A stretch of DNA of 64,000 nt from Theobroma cacao (lineage: Eukaryota > Streptophyta > Magnoliopsida > Malvales > Malvaceae): contig NC_030856.1 in the NCBI RefSeq assembly GCF_000208745.1, positions 2,153,659-2,217,658 on the forward strand, read 5' to 3'. Position numbers and translations under genes: made by a program. Positions 11,301-22,893 of the stretch are shown piece by piece; the stretch's first letter is position 1, and each line of letters begins with the position of its first letter. The notes beneath the pieces are model-generated. The model ran no database searches and was not told the origin of the DNA. It saw only the letters and a program-made list of their open reading frames with translations.

Positions 11301-14300
11301 GTGATGAGATGAGAAAGTTTTCCGAACTCAAATTTATCAAGTTTACAAGTTGAAAATCTTGTAGGCAAGGGAGTCTAATGGCACGATGAGTTGGCCCTTT
11401 CCATATGCTCTCCAATGCTGGTAATGACTGCAGCTTCAACCTTCTTAAATTTGAGAGTGGTACTACCTAATTTACCTCACATAAAAAAAATATAAAATTT
11501 ATCCATTAATAAATAATGAAAATGAATTCTTTATACTTGATCTTAATTATTGAGAAGAAATACATTTTTTTAAAAAAAAAGTAGAAAGAAGTATTAAAAG
11601 TTAATAATTTATAAAAATTAGATAGTAATTATTTATATATTTGATAATTCAAAAAAAAATCATTAGAAAAACAATATACGAGAGCATTATTAAAGGAAAA
11701 ATGGAGAGATATGAGGTACCTTCAGGTCAGCCATTTCTTTGTCAAAAGCAAAGACTTGCTCTAATTTTTCGCATTTAGATATCTCAAGTGTTTCTAAATG
11801 CAACAGACTTTGAACAAGGTAAGGTGAGAAGATAGATTTCAGTTTATCACAACCATCAATTGTTAATTCCTTCAGACTTTGTAACCTTACATGATGAGTT
11901 GGCTCTTTCCATATATTCTCTAATGCTGGCAATAACGTCAGCTTCAAACTTCTTAAATTGGAAATTGTGCACGTCGGACTTTCTTCCTTTCCAAAAAGCC
12001 AATTCATTTGAAACACTGATTGCAACTGCTTACAATCGACAATGCTCAATGTTTCTAACTTTTTTAAGAAGCTAATCGGTGATTGACCATGGCACAACTC
12101 TTTCAAAGAAGTCATGAATCTAATGTCTAACTTCACCAAATTAGAGAATGCAGTGGTTGGACTTTGTTCTCGTGTTGTATCGATCAAGCATTCCAGATTT
12201 TCACAATATATAAGCTCAAGAGAAGTTAATTCCTTTAGTCCCTGCTGATCTACATTTGGAACAATATTTTTGTGTTCCATGGTGACCTCGGACAGAGTAA
12301 GCTTTTTCACATTGCAAAACAGCTCCTTAAATGCATTTAATGAGGATGAGAAATCACTAATTCTCAAGGTTCTCAAGCTCAGCCCTGCCGAATCTTCAAT
12401 ATCATCAAAATTTACAACTATATTGTAGTTTTGAAGTTTAGGGAACACAAAGTTTTCTTGAGAACATTGATCAGTAGAAACTGACAGTGTTAATGCAGTC
12501 AAACCAGTCAATGAATTAAGCTCCAATAAGTTAGCATTGTTTCTACTTGTCACGTGTAGCTCTTGGAGTGAGGCCAACCTGTTACAAACAAATACAAAAT
12601 GTTGTTAATGCAATAATAGCACTTTCAACCGAATGATAAAAATAGCAAGGTAATGAAATGAATAAGATAACATAAACTTTTTTATTTCTTCATTCTTAAA
12701 GCTACTTCTGTACTACAGGTTGCAAAGTTTCATAATAATAGGAACGACCAAAAGCTCATGCTATATATATATATATATATGTTTGTGATAATCAAAATCA
12801 AATAAAGTAAATAATAGGGAAAAAAGATAAAATAAATGATATAAAATTAAATAACTGAAAATAATAAGATAAACAGTTTTACCTTGGTAGCAAGTTGGAG
12901 GGGAAATAGCTGTGTGGCACTCCATCGTAAGAAAAATATAGTGATTTTAGTTTATACAATCCCACTAGTTCTTCTGGTAGCTCATAAATATTAGTCTTCA
13001 GCAATGCAAAAATCTCAAGGTTTTCAACATTCCTCAATGATGAAATGTTCTCGAGCTCGCAATTTATAATGCACAGAGTTCGAAGATTTGTCAAGAATTG
13101 AAGTGCTTCCAGTGTGAGTACAACATCTTGGAGAAGTAAAACTCGGAGGGTTGTCATTCTTTCAAAAAAGGCACACGAAACTCTCAATGAATTCTTTCCT
13201 TTGAGAAACAAAGTCTTGAGTTTTGAAAATTCCACTTTGTTAGGAAGATGATTGATCTCAATGTTCCACAAGGAGATTGCCGTATAACATCCAAACCTTT
13301 CACTCATATGCCATTCCGTCAACCCATCTTTTACCATGAATATATTTTCCCCTCTCGATGTTATCCAATGAGCAAAATCACGAATCACATCATGCATTTT
13401 TACATGCTCTTTATCATTAGCTTCCAATAATAAACCAGACTTTTGGAGTTTTGATAGTGCCAGATGAATTTCCCTCCTTAAGTCTTCCATTAAGTAATTA
13501 TTATTGAACAATCCCTGACCAATTCCGCATATAGTCAACAACTCAATAGTAATCTCATAATCTTCTGGAAAAAGGGAACATAACAAGAAACATTGCTTAA
13601 TATTATCTTGATCCAAATAATCATAACTAAGCTCAAGGCATCTATAGATATGTCCACAAACATGTTGATTATCCAAATGTCTTGAGCTCTTGAGTCGTTT
13701 ATTTGCTGCTATCCACCCATCTTCACTTTCACCTTTTAGAGCGTTTGCTACAGTTACGATTGCAAGGGGCAAACCGCCACATTCATGAGCAACCTCCTTT
13801 GCCACATTCAAGGTGGGAGAGTCATCTTTTAGAGCAGCTTTATCTTTGAATAAAGCCCATGCTTCGTCTTCAGACAGAATGTTCAGTTTAAATTCCTCTT
13901 GACAATCCATTTGACTGCAGACCTGTTGAAGACGTGTAGTGAGGAGAATTTTGCAACCTTCGTGTTCACCGCCAAATGGAATTCCTATAGTATGCAATTC
14001 AAGTTTTTCCCAAACATCATCGAGAATTATGAGAATCTTCTTCTCGCCTTTTAATCTCCGCCATAACTCTTCTGCTTTCCCTTTTTCTGTACTGGCTTTA
14101 AATTTTAAACCAAAGAGTTCTGCAATCCTTTCTCGCATTTCGTTGAAATTTGGAGTTTGGGACAATGTAACACTCACAACCTTATCAAAAAGCTTTTGTT
14201 CTGTAGCTTGCTTCAGTACTACTTCCGCCAAAGTTGTTTTACCCACTCCTGGCATTCCGTGCAATCCAATCATGTTCACACCATCGCCTTTCAAAGCCTT

Positions 14301-14795
14301 CATGATCCCGTTGAAAGCTAACGTTGAAGATTTGGAACGCATGAAATCCTTGGGTAGTAGCAACTCTATTCCTTGAAGAGGAGGACGCTGGCCGACTCCT
14401 TGAAAATTACAAGCCTCTGCTAAAAGTTGAGAGATATAAAGTGTCTTCTTCGCTACTTTCTTACTTAAACAGTATCGCCAGCCCCAACTAGGACACCAAT
14501 TGAAACAATTGTTACGCTCTATTTCTTCTTCCAAACCTTGAGCTTCTCCCAATTCTTTCTCTGCCTTTGTTAGCCACTCCTCAACGTCCTTCTTAATTAC
14601 CTCAGTTTGCCTTAAAGCCTCATCGACATCACCTTGCACCTGATCTTTTTTCGATTGAAGTGCTTGTCGCTGCTTCTTGAAATCTTCAACAACTTTGGCA
14701 AAACGGAAAAAGTAAGTGAGATAAGGTGATGCGTATTCTGTTGCCAGATTCCCTACGGTATTGGCAGCAGCAGCAGCAGCAAATTCAGCAGCCAT
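8313..14795 (-). CDS. CNL disease-resistance gene 1 (CC-NB-ARC-LRR), frameshifted in exon 4
   Basis: Predicted intracellular immune receptor of the RPS2/At4g27190-like CNL type. Exons from splice sites and paralogue alignment: 14795-12883, 12578-11720, 11466-11212, 10442-9718, 8441-8313. The start is the ATG giving MAAEFAAAAAANTVGNL, 22 codons inside the longer ORF, because it matches the gene 3 start. Domains: coiled coil about 1-130 with WGWRYCLSKK; NB-ARC with P-loop GMPGVGKTT (180-188), kinase 2 LIILDDVW (255-262), CKILLTTR (281-288), GLPLA (341-345), CFLLCSLFPED (402-412) and MHDV (467-470); then irregular LRRs. Two oddities. Exon 3 is 255 bp against 1,053 bp in gene 3. Exon 4 lacks one base near 10045, which brings a stop at 10026, so the product would be about 1,147 aa instead of about 1,293. 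Whether this is an allele, a sequencing error or a pseudogene cannot be told here. Confidence 0.85.
8824..9550 (+). pseudogene. LINE ORF1-like (RRM) remnant in intron 4 of gene 1
   Basis: Plus-strand debris lies between exons 4 and 5 of the minus-strand CNL. It begins near 8830 with ESMKMASKDLDQFGKVVNTF-like sequence and an RNP1-like FIIFEYFNKA, followed by AVQNLNGVWLFNQELEV, the layout of an RRM. Further on come EGISGLLMRSLS and GWDWLNKWFTKVET near 9350-9490. This order resembles the RRM-bearing ORF1-type proteins of plant LINE-like elements. Stops and frameshifts break it. The same remnant sits at the equivalent place in gene 2 but not in gene 3. Confidence 0.6.
10450..11211 (-). other. Intron 3 of CNL gene 1, with purine-rich insert
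   Basis: A 769-bp intron between GAG|GTATTTC (donor at 11211) and TTTGCAG|GAATTA (acceptor at 10443). Gene 3 has 906 bp here and gene 2 about 406 bp. The part at about 10880-11050 is strongly purine-rich on the plus strand (AGAAGAAAGAGAAAATTCG) and has no counterpart seen in the other two copies. Confidence 0.6.
12763..12782. repeat. (TA)n microsatellite in intron 1 of gene 1
   Basis: About ten TA dinucleotides in a row within the first intron of the CNL gene. Confidence 0.9.
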
Positions 14796-15400
14796 TCTTT
14801 GGTGATCTGTGATTGAAAAACAACTTTGATGAGTAAAAGGTTTTACAAAGAGACACAACACTGCGGAAGGAGGAAATATAAATATAAATCTAAACCTGCA
14901 AATATCTACTCAAATATAACACCAAACAAATAAATCAGAGATGAAAAAGATGAAGATTTACATACCAAGACGATTTTCAGGAGCCGAAACCTGCAAATAT
15001 CTTCTATTTTGATCCACGCAAACTCACAAAGTGGGTTAAGGGTTTTTTTTTTTTTTTTGAAGTTGAAACAAAACGGAAGTAGAAATGAACTTTGCACTGC
15101 AATGATAAAAAATAACAGACTTTCACTTGTAAAGATAATTCTGCTTCTGACAGAGCAAAACATATTATGTATTAATATGGAGAATTTAATATGTATTCTT
15201 GAAGCTTAGCTCACCTCGAATGGATCTTCTAAAGCTTTGTTTTTTTAGATAGAAAGCAGAGAAACCAAAAAACTAGAGATAGCAGCTTTGATTTTTTTTT
15301 TTTTGGCTTTGTGGAGCAAGGAAAGGAAAAGTAGGGATCAAAGAACAGTTTTTTGTTTTTTTTTTTTTGAGTTAAAAGAAAATGAGGATAATAAGATATG
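14796..15400 (-). promoter_or_regulatory. Upstream region of CNL gene 1, homologous to gene 3 upstream
   Basis: Sequence just upstream of the ATG (AACAACTTTGATGAGTAAAAGG) matches gene 3 (AACAACTTCGATGAGTAAAAAGG near 58390). TTTCAGGAGCC...TTGATCCA near 14980 matches 59040-59080, and a T run followed by GAGTTAAAAGAAAAT at about 15360-15385 matches 59128-59155. The shared stretch probably contains the common promoter and 5'UTR. No TATA box could be assigned with confidence. T runs at 15050 and 15290-15370 are length-variable. Confidence 0.45.
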
Positions 15401-16670
15401 ATCATTGTCTTAAGATTTTATTTGAAGGAAAAGAAGCACTTTTTTGTAGTAATGTATTTTTCCAACAATTACTAGTCATATTTCAATAATGAGAAATTTT
15501 TTATTAAAATATTTCTATAATATAATGCCCCTTTTTTTGTTATGTTGACCTCAATAAGTTATATTTTGAACTAATTGAAGTATAAAAAATTATCCAATAA
15601 ACTGTCATGGAATTTAAAAACTTCATCAATGGAATTAGAAAGTTGTCACATATTCATTAGGATATATTTGAAAAAATTAATAAATTAATCTGATAAATGA
15701 AAGGATATTAATTTGACAATATTTTAATTTTACTAACAAAGTTAAAATCTCACCGAGGATGTATACAATAATAGTCCTCAAAAGTCAAAATAATCCGTTT
15801 GTTTTTACAATTGAAGGACATTGATCATTACATGCATTAGTAGTGAAGATTTGTTGCTTTTCCTTGAAAGATCATTACTTTTTGTGCTTAATTACATGCT
15901 TTTGTTCGGCTTATATATATAAATATATATATATATGCTTTCATTAGTGCTCGTTGAATTATGGCAATAAAATGTTTAATAGAGGTGATATGAATAAAGT
16001 GACTATCCAGAGATATTGCATTGTATCTTTTCTGCTTATTGGGTTCCACTGCTTGGAGCATTTCTGCAGTTTCTGTATACTTATTTACTCCAATGGTTAC
16101 TTACTCCCCATTGATGAAAAGACGAGACAGACTCACAGCTTTTTCTCTGTCATTGATGCTTAGTTAGAATGACTAATCGATGGCCTTCAATTATGTTGCC
16201 TATTTTCGTAATTTTCTGATCTACCTGGTTGGTTTAATGGATTTCATGTTAAAACACTTGCACTATTTATTTTATTGTTGAGATTAACTTTTGTGATCAA
16301 ATTATGCCCCCAATGAATTCAAAAATATTATTTGATGAATGTACAAAAATAGGTAGCAATGAACATATAGCATGTTAGTACTGACTATTGAGATTGTGAT
16401 AAAATATTATGACAAAAACAAACGGACAATAATCTGAAAAGCCCGTAGGAACCTGCTGACATGATAACTAGCTTTTTGACCACGCTGGTCATCTGAAAAA
16501 TGGGACAGCCCAAGCAATAATATACCTAGTTTCTTCTTTTTCTCTTCCTTGGAGTTAAAAGAGAAGCAAAAATGAAGATAAATACTTCTTGACTTGGAAG
16601 TTGCATGTGAGAACAATGCCAAAACTCAAAAAAGGAGAAGAAGGAAATTATGAAGGAAAGTGTGCACGCA
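15401..16670. other. Non-coding stretch with TA repeat
   Basis: AT-rich, with a TATATATATAAATATATATATATAT-type run at about 15910-15936. The segment near 16440-16530 (CCCGTAGGAACCTG, AACTAGCTTTTTGACCACGC) repeats at about 3480-3560 and 40395-40480. Short ORFs have no recognisable content. Confidence 0.5.
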
Positions 16671-18065
16671 CTATCAGGAAATCATGCCTCCCTCCTAGTC
16701 CCTGTATCTATCCCATTATTTCATTTCAGAGGGTAAAAGAAAATGAATTCCCCTTTCTCCCCAAAGAACATGTGATAGTGGGTCCACACTCTGAAAAGTT
16801 CTGTATGAAGGAAGAAATAGTTATGGTTAGTCGTGACCTGCTTGATTGTCTGCGTTCCAAAGCTAACAAAGAAACGTCAATGTGGAACTAAGAAATTTCT
16901 CGACCCTTGTCTTGAGAGAATTGAGTCGAACGTGGAAATCAAATTTATCAAAGCAAAAGGAAGATTCTCGGAACTTTCTTGATATTTTTGATTCATTGTG
17001 GAATCAAACACAATATCAATGCCACCAGTTATGGAGAGTGTACTGTCATTAAAGAAGTATTATTAACTAATTCTCTCTCAAAGAATAAAAAAAAGGATGA
17101 AGATGCTCTACTAAAGGAAATTTTAACTAATGCAAAATTGGTTTCATATTTGTGATCTTAAACATAATAATATCTTCTCCATAAAATTTAAAACATTAAA
17201 TTATTTTAATAAATAAAATATAAATTCCACTAAACAAAATTTTAAGCACAATATCCACCACCTTGATCCTTGGAGGCCAATCCCTGTGAGAACAACAACC
17301 AGAGCAGAGCGCGAGTAAGCACCCACCAAGAGAATAAACAAAATTGATTACATGAAGGACCCCTGTAACAAAAGACAATGCAGTGTGAACAATCAACAAA
17401 CGATGGCCCCCAGAAGCAATCAAAAAACTTGTCAAGAGCAGCCGCTAAAGAAATTAAGTTCACACTTTTAACTTTTTCCTTGTGCTCCTATATATGCAAA
17501 TGGGCGGTGGAATCATTGATTCACTTTTGAATTATTAATGCTTTTTTTTTTGTCATATTTCCATTACTTTTCAGTATTTATTTTTGACCTATTTAGTTGA
17601 TTTACATGAAAAACAATTGACTCTTTTTATAAGCAAAAATTATTATTATTATTTTATAAATGTCGTTAAGAGTAAACATTTGACTCTCTTTATTTATGAT
17701 TCTTTTGTAATTAAGCATTACTTGGTGAATTCTCCTCTAATAATGAGTAATGACCTACTTTTAAGTTGTTGCCTGCCTAAATCATTTAAGTTGGACGTGG
17801 AAAAAAATTTAATGCCAATATTGCATGTAAAGTTTGCAGATGCATACTCAAATGCAAAAACCAAGAGCCATAGAAGAAAATGATGCACGCATATACCAAG
17901 GAAAGATGGAGTTTGAGAAGCCAAGGGTAAGCTTCTATTTTTATCAAAGAAAACTGAAATAGAAATCAAGTTTGCGCTACAATAATCAGAAGCCCGCTAG
18001 CAGAGGGAATTAAGAAGCAACAGTTAAGTCTTCTTCGGCTAGCAAGAACAGTTGAATACAGGAGA
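16671..18065. repeat. CNL-upstream-type repeat unit, copy 3 (near full length)
   Basis: Contains in order the CCTGTATCT...GAACATGTGATAGTGG block, the AT-rich middle, a LINE-tail-like segment (17240-17470, GGAGGCCAATCCCTG...) and a final block (CAAATGCAAAAACCAAGAGCC...CAATAATCAGAAGCCC) at 17640-18060. The same order occurs at 36440-38009 and 38010-39720. The last block resembles sequence upstream of gene 3 at 58920-59090, so the whole unit looks like duplicated CNL upstream DNA. The MULE inserted directly beyond its end. Confidence 0.65.
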
Positions 18066-18107
18066 GAAAATTTTGAAAAGATGATGTGATCCCTCTAATG
18101 TTGTTCA

Positions 18108-18116
18108 TTCTATTTT
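18108..18116. repeat. Target-site duplication, left copy (9 bp)
   Basis: TTCTATTTT immediately precedes the left end of the MULE and is repeated exactly at 33752-33760. Nine bases is the usual Mutator-family duplication length. Confidence 0.8.
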
Positions 18117-18228
18117 GAAGAAATTGTGAGAAAAAAACCTCGTGATAAGGTGATTTTAGAAATAACCACTCATATAAAATTATCTGTTTCTAGCAAAAAA
18201 TATGCATAAGTAGACGAAAATGCCCTTA
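18117..18228 (+). repeat. Left terminal inverted repeat of MULE (imperfect)
   Basis: Pairs with the reverse complement of 33642-33751. Shared landmarks at matching distances are AAATAACCA at about position 45-50 from each end, a TTTCTAGC/TTTTTAGC motif and GCCCTTAA at the inner end. Overall similarity is moderate (I estimate about 60-65% by eye). Confidence 0.7.
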
Positions 18229-18639
18229 AAAACATCGTTTCAAATAAATGCTTAGCTGTTTGAGCTATCTGCCTCTATCTGACTCCCACCAGAGAGAAAA
18301 TAAAAAAAATATAAATAAATGCGCTCAGCTGTTTGAGGTCGGTCATCTTTCTCTCTCAACTCTGGCAAGTCTCTGTTGAGCACTATCGTCATCAGCTCTC
18401 TCAAATCTCTGAACTGTATTAGCTCTGTCAACTCTCTATTGAGCACCATCGTCATCGGGTTGTGGTCTATCTCTCGGCATCTAGCCACATTGTCATAGAT
18501 TAACAGACCCTATAGCAGAAATTACATCAAGGTACTTGTTATTAGGTTTATTTTTGCAACACACTTAAATTTCTGAAACATTTGGTGTAAATTAGAAGAT
18601 GAATTAGAAACATTGCCCAGAGTTACGCGCCATGCATCT

Positions 18640-19130
18640 ATAACATGTGTTAGCGTTATTATTTTAGCGTGTCAAGGTTGTTCCTAGCGTGTCACGGGTT
18701 AACTAGTTTTTTGGGTTTTGGGCGTGTCACAGCTGTTCTTGACCTATCATGGGTTAATTGGTTTTTTGGTTTTCGGGCGTGTCACGGCTGTTCCTAGCGT
18801 GTCATGAGTTAACTGGATTTATGGGTTTGGGGCGTGTCATAGCTGTTCTTGGCATGTCGTGGGTTAACTGAATTTTAGGTTTTGGGCATGTCATGGCTAT
18901 TCCTGGCGTGTCGTGGGTAAATTGGTTTTTTGAGTTTTTATAGTGTCACGGCTGTTGGTGTAACGAGTCAGTAATTACAATGATTAGCGCGTCACGACAG
19001 TGATGCATGGCGTGTCACGATACTGATGCATGGCGTATTACGACATTTGACTTGATATGCATGGCGTGTTACAATATTTAACGTTATATGCATGACGTGT
19101 AACAACATGACTGACAAATTTTTGATCACG
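18640..19130 (+). repeat. Left subterminal tandem array (GCGTGTCA core)
   Basis: About five units of roughly 55 bp, each like CGTGTCACGGCTGTTCCTAG followed by CGTGTCATGGGTTAACTGG and a TTTTGGGTTTT spacer. Then come shorter units of about 30 bp (ATGCATGGCGTGTCACGAT). The core is read on the plus strand. Confidence 0.85.
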
Positions 19131-19204
19131 GCATGTATTGTGTAAAATTATTGTCAATAATTTTGTTTTCAAATTTTCAGTGGGTTCTAATTGTGTGACT
19201 TGTG

Positions 19205-20060
19205 ATAAGACATGGTGGTCAGTGGGTGGATGGCATTTACAAAGGTGGTGAGTCACGAATATAGGGGGTTAGGAGTGATTTGTCATTTGCGGGCTTGATG
19301 AAGCTGGTTGAAGATGTTGGGGTAAACTAAACAATTGACGAGATTGAGTTACATGCATTGATCAGTACACCCGGAGAGCTATCACGGCCAATTATCAAAG
19401 ACGATGAGGATGTTGCATTAATTCTGCTAGAACAGAGGAATGTTCCGGTTGTGTATGTCAGCATTAAGGGACGTCAACCAAATGTTATGTCACATGAAAA
19501 AGTTAGACAATATGGTAATCAGCTCAATCAAAATGAGATTTATAATACTTCACATATACCACAGTATTCGGTCCGTAACCCACAACAATGGCAATTGAGG
19601 TATACACAAGAGTTTGTGCAGCTTGGTAGACAAACAACATTCACAGAACAGTTGGCTGCACAATTTCGATCAGGATGTGCATCAAACCAATTTCTTGCTT
19701 CTTTCGAACAAATGCAACGATCGGGTGAAACTGTAGAGTCTGTAATACCATTGTCGAATGAGAATACGACACTTGAGGACAATAATGTGAGGTTGGAGGG
19801 TGACACTGCGACGCTAGAGGATAATACTGCATTTGATGAGGGAAATGAGGATTTGTTAGCTGCCGGTGAAGATAAATTGGATGACACTTCAGATGATGGG
19901 CTTGAACAATTGCAAGATGATAGTTTAGACAATGACTGCCTTTATGACAGTGGCATTCCAATTTGGAATAATGTTGAAGGCGAAACGAAACCTGTTGGAG
20001 GTGTTGATGTAGGGGATGTTCAGTGTGATGACCCCATATACAATAACCCCATTGCTGGTG
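19205..20060 (+). pseudogene. MURA-type MULE transposase, N-terminal part (broken)
   Basis: The frame opens near 19205 with HGGQWVDGIYKGGES-like sequence and continues SDLSFAGLMKLVEDVG, typical of the N-terminal MuDR-family leader. In-frame stops (TAG near 19261, TAA near 19328) precede the open part 19358-20060. That part starts ISTPGELSRPIIKDDEDVA, then LILLEQRNVPVVYVSIKG, then an acidic low-complexity region (DEGNEDLLAAGEDKLDD). The open frame ends just inside the inserted LTR at 20061 and resumes after 22893. In MURA-like transposases this region precedes the DNA-binding domain. The antisense ORFs at 19540-20084 are shadows. Confidence 0.75.
20056..20060. repeat. Target-site duplication of solo LTR, left copy
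   Basis: TGGTG, repeated exactly at 22889-22893 on the other side of the LTR. Five bases is the usual LTR-retrotransposon duplication length. Confidence 0.9.
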
Positions 20061-22888
20061 TGTAAAACCCGACCCTATAAACACATGTCATGACATACAT
20101 GCATTGAATAACATGTTATTACGCTAAGAAAGCCCCTAAGAATAGACGAAACCCAGTATTGTACCTAACGGTACACTTGAGTTGATTTAACCTCGAACTA
20201 GTTTAAATAGAAATCGTAGGATGAAATTTAATATTTTACAGTCCAAGAATGACTAAAAATGATTATTCGGAGTTCAAGGGTTCATTTGGAAAAATTGGAA
20301 ATTTTGATGTTTAGGGGTAAAATCGTTATTTTGCCACCTAAGATAATAATTTGATCATAGAGTGAAATTTTTGACCAAGATTAACTATTTGGAGTATAAT
20401 TTAATGATAGGAAGTGAAAAATTTCAATTCCGATAATTTTTGAAACATAGGGATAAAACGATAATTTTATCGTCTCGGGGTAAAATCAAAATTTTTACCA
20501 CCCAAAACTTGTCAAAATCATAGGATTTATTTATCTTTGGTATGAATAACTATGGTATTTTAAGTGGTGAAAAATTAAAGTTTAAAGGATAAAATTTTAA
20601 AAATGGGCCAATGGGAAAGTGACACATGACACTTTTTAATGATGTAATATTATTTTAATGAAAAGTCAGCCCATTTAAACCCCATATTAAGTGATGGCCA
20701 ACCATAAGGAGAGAACAAGAGAGAAAATAGAGAGGAAAGGAAGAAAAGGGAAAAACCAAAGGAAAACTAGAAAATTCAAAGGGGAAATCGCATTTTTCAT
20801 CTGTTTACGAGTCTAACGGTAAGATTTTTCGACTTTAGCTTGATTTCTACCTTTCTTATGCCTTTATTTCCATTTAGCATGCTTGAGGAGAGAGATTAAA
20901 AAGTGAAACCAAGGGCTGGCCGAATTTCGAGGGGAGAGATTTTGAAATTTTTAGGTTTTGATTCTTAGTTAAATTAGTAGTTTTAGTTAGTTAAATGTGT
21001 ATAGAAATCAAATTGGGCAAGAAAGCATGAAATTCTCACAATACCCACCCTTGGCCGAATATGCATTGATGTNAATGATGATGATCTGATTTTTTATTCT
21101 AAGAGAAATGAAGAGAAAATGATGAAAAATAGTTAAATGTGATAGAAAAACAAAGTGAAAAATTAATCGAGTAAATGTCCCATTTTTGACCGAATTTTTC
21201 AAGGAGGAAAGTGAGCTGATTTTGGTGATTTTAGAAGGTTATTGGCTGATATTTAATGGTTAGAAATGTTGGAGAGAAAATGGAACAATTTAGAGCTAAA
21301 ATGGAGCGCGTTAGCAATTTAACGGGTAAAGTGTCAAAAATAGGTTAATACCGTGTTTAAGCCGTTTTAGGCTATTGCATTTCATACCATGCATTAGTAT
21401 AGGATCTAAGTCAATTATATAGTGATTTAACATCAATGTGGTGAATTGTGTAATTTTTGCAATGTGTCTAGGAGGAGAGCCTTCCGGTAAGGGCAAGAAA
21501 GTTGTACCCGACAAACAGTGATCGGGGCACCTAAAAAGCATTTAATTTGTACAAACGGTGAGTAAACCTATTATTATTGTAAATTATCTAGAGTTTATTT
21601 TTAAATGCTCATTATTTATTTTATGAAATGAAAATGAGATTAAAATGAGACTTTTGATGTTTTAGAAACAAATGTGCCAAATAAATATATTGTGTTGATT
21701 ATCTGAAATAAGAAACTTTTAATCATGAAATTGAGTAATTGGAGGCTGCCAATTGTCTTGAAAAATATATTTTCCTATGAATGGCTTATGATATATGAGT
21801 ATATGTGGCTATATTTTATAATTGTATTGAAAATTTATTTAAGCTGTCTTTTACTATGCAGGCTGGGTAAATAAATAAAAGCTACATTATATTGTCGAAA
21901 TTTTATTAAAATTGATGGGTTTAGTCACTGCAATGGCGGGTTTTCGTGGACTGCCTATTAGAAGGGTATGGTAAACTCGGTTATATAGTTACTCCAGATG
22001 TAGAGGCGAGGAGGGTAACTCCCGGGGTAGTGTTAGAGCTCACTTCACGTCGAACCCCCATGTGAATATGTAACTCAGTCAACCCCAAGGAACGGCTTGT
22101 TTTCAAAACTAACATGTGTTTAACATGTAAATATCTTAACAACCTTGGCGGACTCGGTTAGATGCCTCGACCAAGGTATCCTCGATGATTAGTTTTTGGC
22201 TTGAGCCCTATTTTTAATAAAAGTCATAAGCTTTAACAACTGTTTTGGTAAATTACAAATATTTTATGGTTTAAAAAATAAATTGAAAACCGTATGAAAT
22301 GGTTTGTGATTTGTTGTTTAAATTTACCTCCATTTTACTCGCCTTTAGATATTTATGATAATGTTTGTTTACTCATTGGAATTGTAAAATCTCACCCACC
22401 TCCTTTCCAAATATTTCAAGCCTGTGGTAGCTTGTAGATACCCGATTTTGTCGAGGATTCTAGTTGACCCCTCTATCCCACAGACAGTAGGTTACTACCA
22501 CCAACACTTGGTGTATTTATGGGCCATTTGTTATTGTAATTATTATTATACATTATAACTCTGTAAATTATTATATGTATGAATTTGTTTTACTTATACG
22601 TGTTTCTATAAATATTGTTTTATATAAAAATGTTATATTTTAATCAATATTTTAAATAGTAATATTTGTCTATAAATCTTTTTAAAATAATTTTATCTTT
22701 TGATTTACTTGAGCCGAAAATGATTGGTAATTGTTTAAAACAGAATGTTTAACAACGATTGCTCACAGGAAAGGCAAGAAACTGATACGTAAGCCTTGAG
22801 GGGTTCCGATTGGCATTCCGGGTAATGAGTGTAAATCGAGACGTCGCGGTGGTTGTCATGGGCCCAAGGGAGGTTTCGGATCATGACA
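20061..22888 (+). mobile_element. Solo LTR (2,828 bp, gypsy-like) nested in the MULE transposase
   Basis: Begins TGTAAAACCCGACCC and ends GGTTTCGGATCATGACA, so it has TG...CA ends, and it is flanked by a perfect 5-bp duplication (TGGTG). No gag or pol reading frame, primer binding site or polypurine tract is present inside, as expected for an LTR left by unequal recombination. Length and terminal style (TGTAAAACCC...TGACA) suit chromovirus-type Ty3/gypsy LTRs, but lineage is inference. It contains one undetermined base at 21073. The ORF at 21008-21202 spans that base and is not a gene. Confidence 0.9.
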
Positions 22889-22893
22889 TGGTG
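22889..22893. repeat. Target-site duplication of solo LTR, right copy
   Basis: TGGTG, identical to 20056-20060. Confidence 0.9.

Noticed and set aside
13939..14376. 145-aa plus-strand ORF
   Set aside because: It is the antisense shadow of the NB-ARC exon of gene 1. The same kind of shadow appears opposite genes 2 and 3.
16589..16891. 100-aa plus ORF and its relative at 36482-36712
   Set aside because: They cross the dispersed CNL-upstream-type repeat. Frames and stops differ among the five copies, so no coding constraint is visible.
20061..22888. Intron of the transposase gene
   Set aside because: The segment has TG...CA ends and an exact 5-bp duplication rather than GT-AG borders, so insertion of an LTR explains it better.
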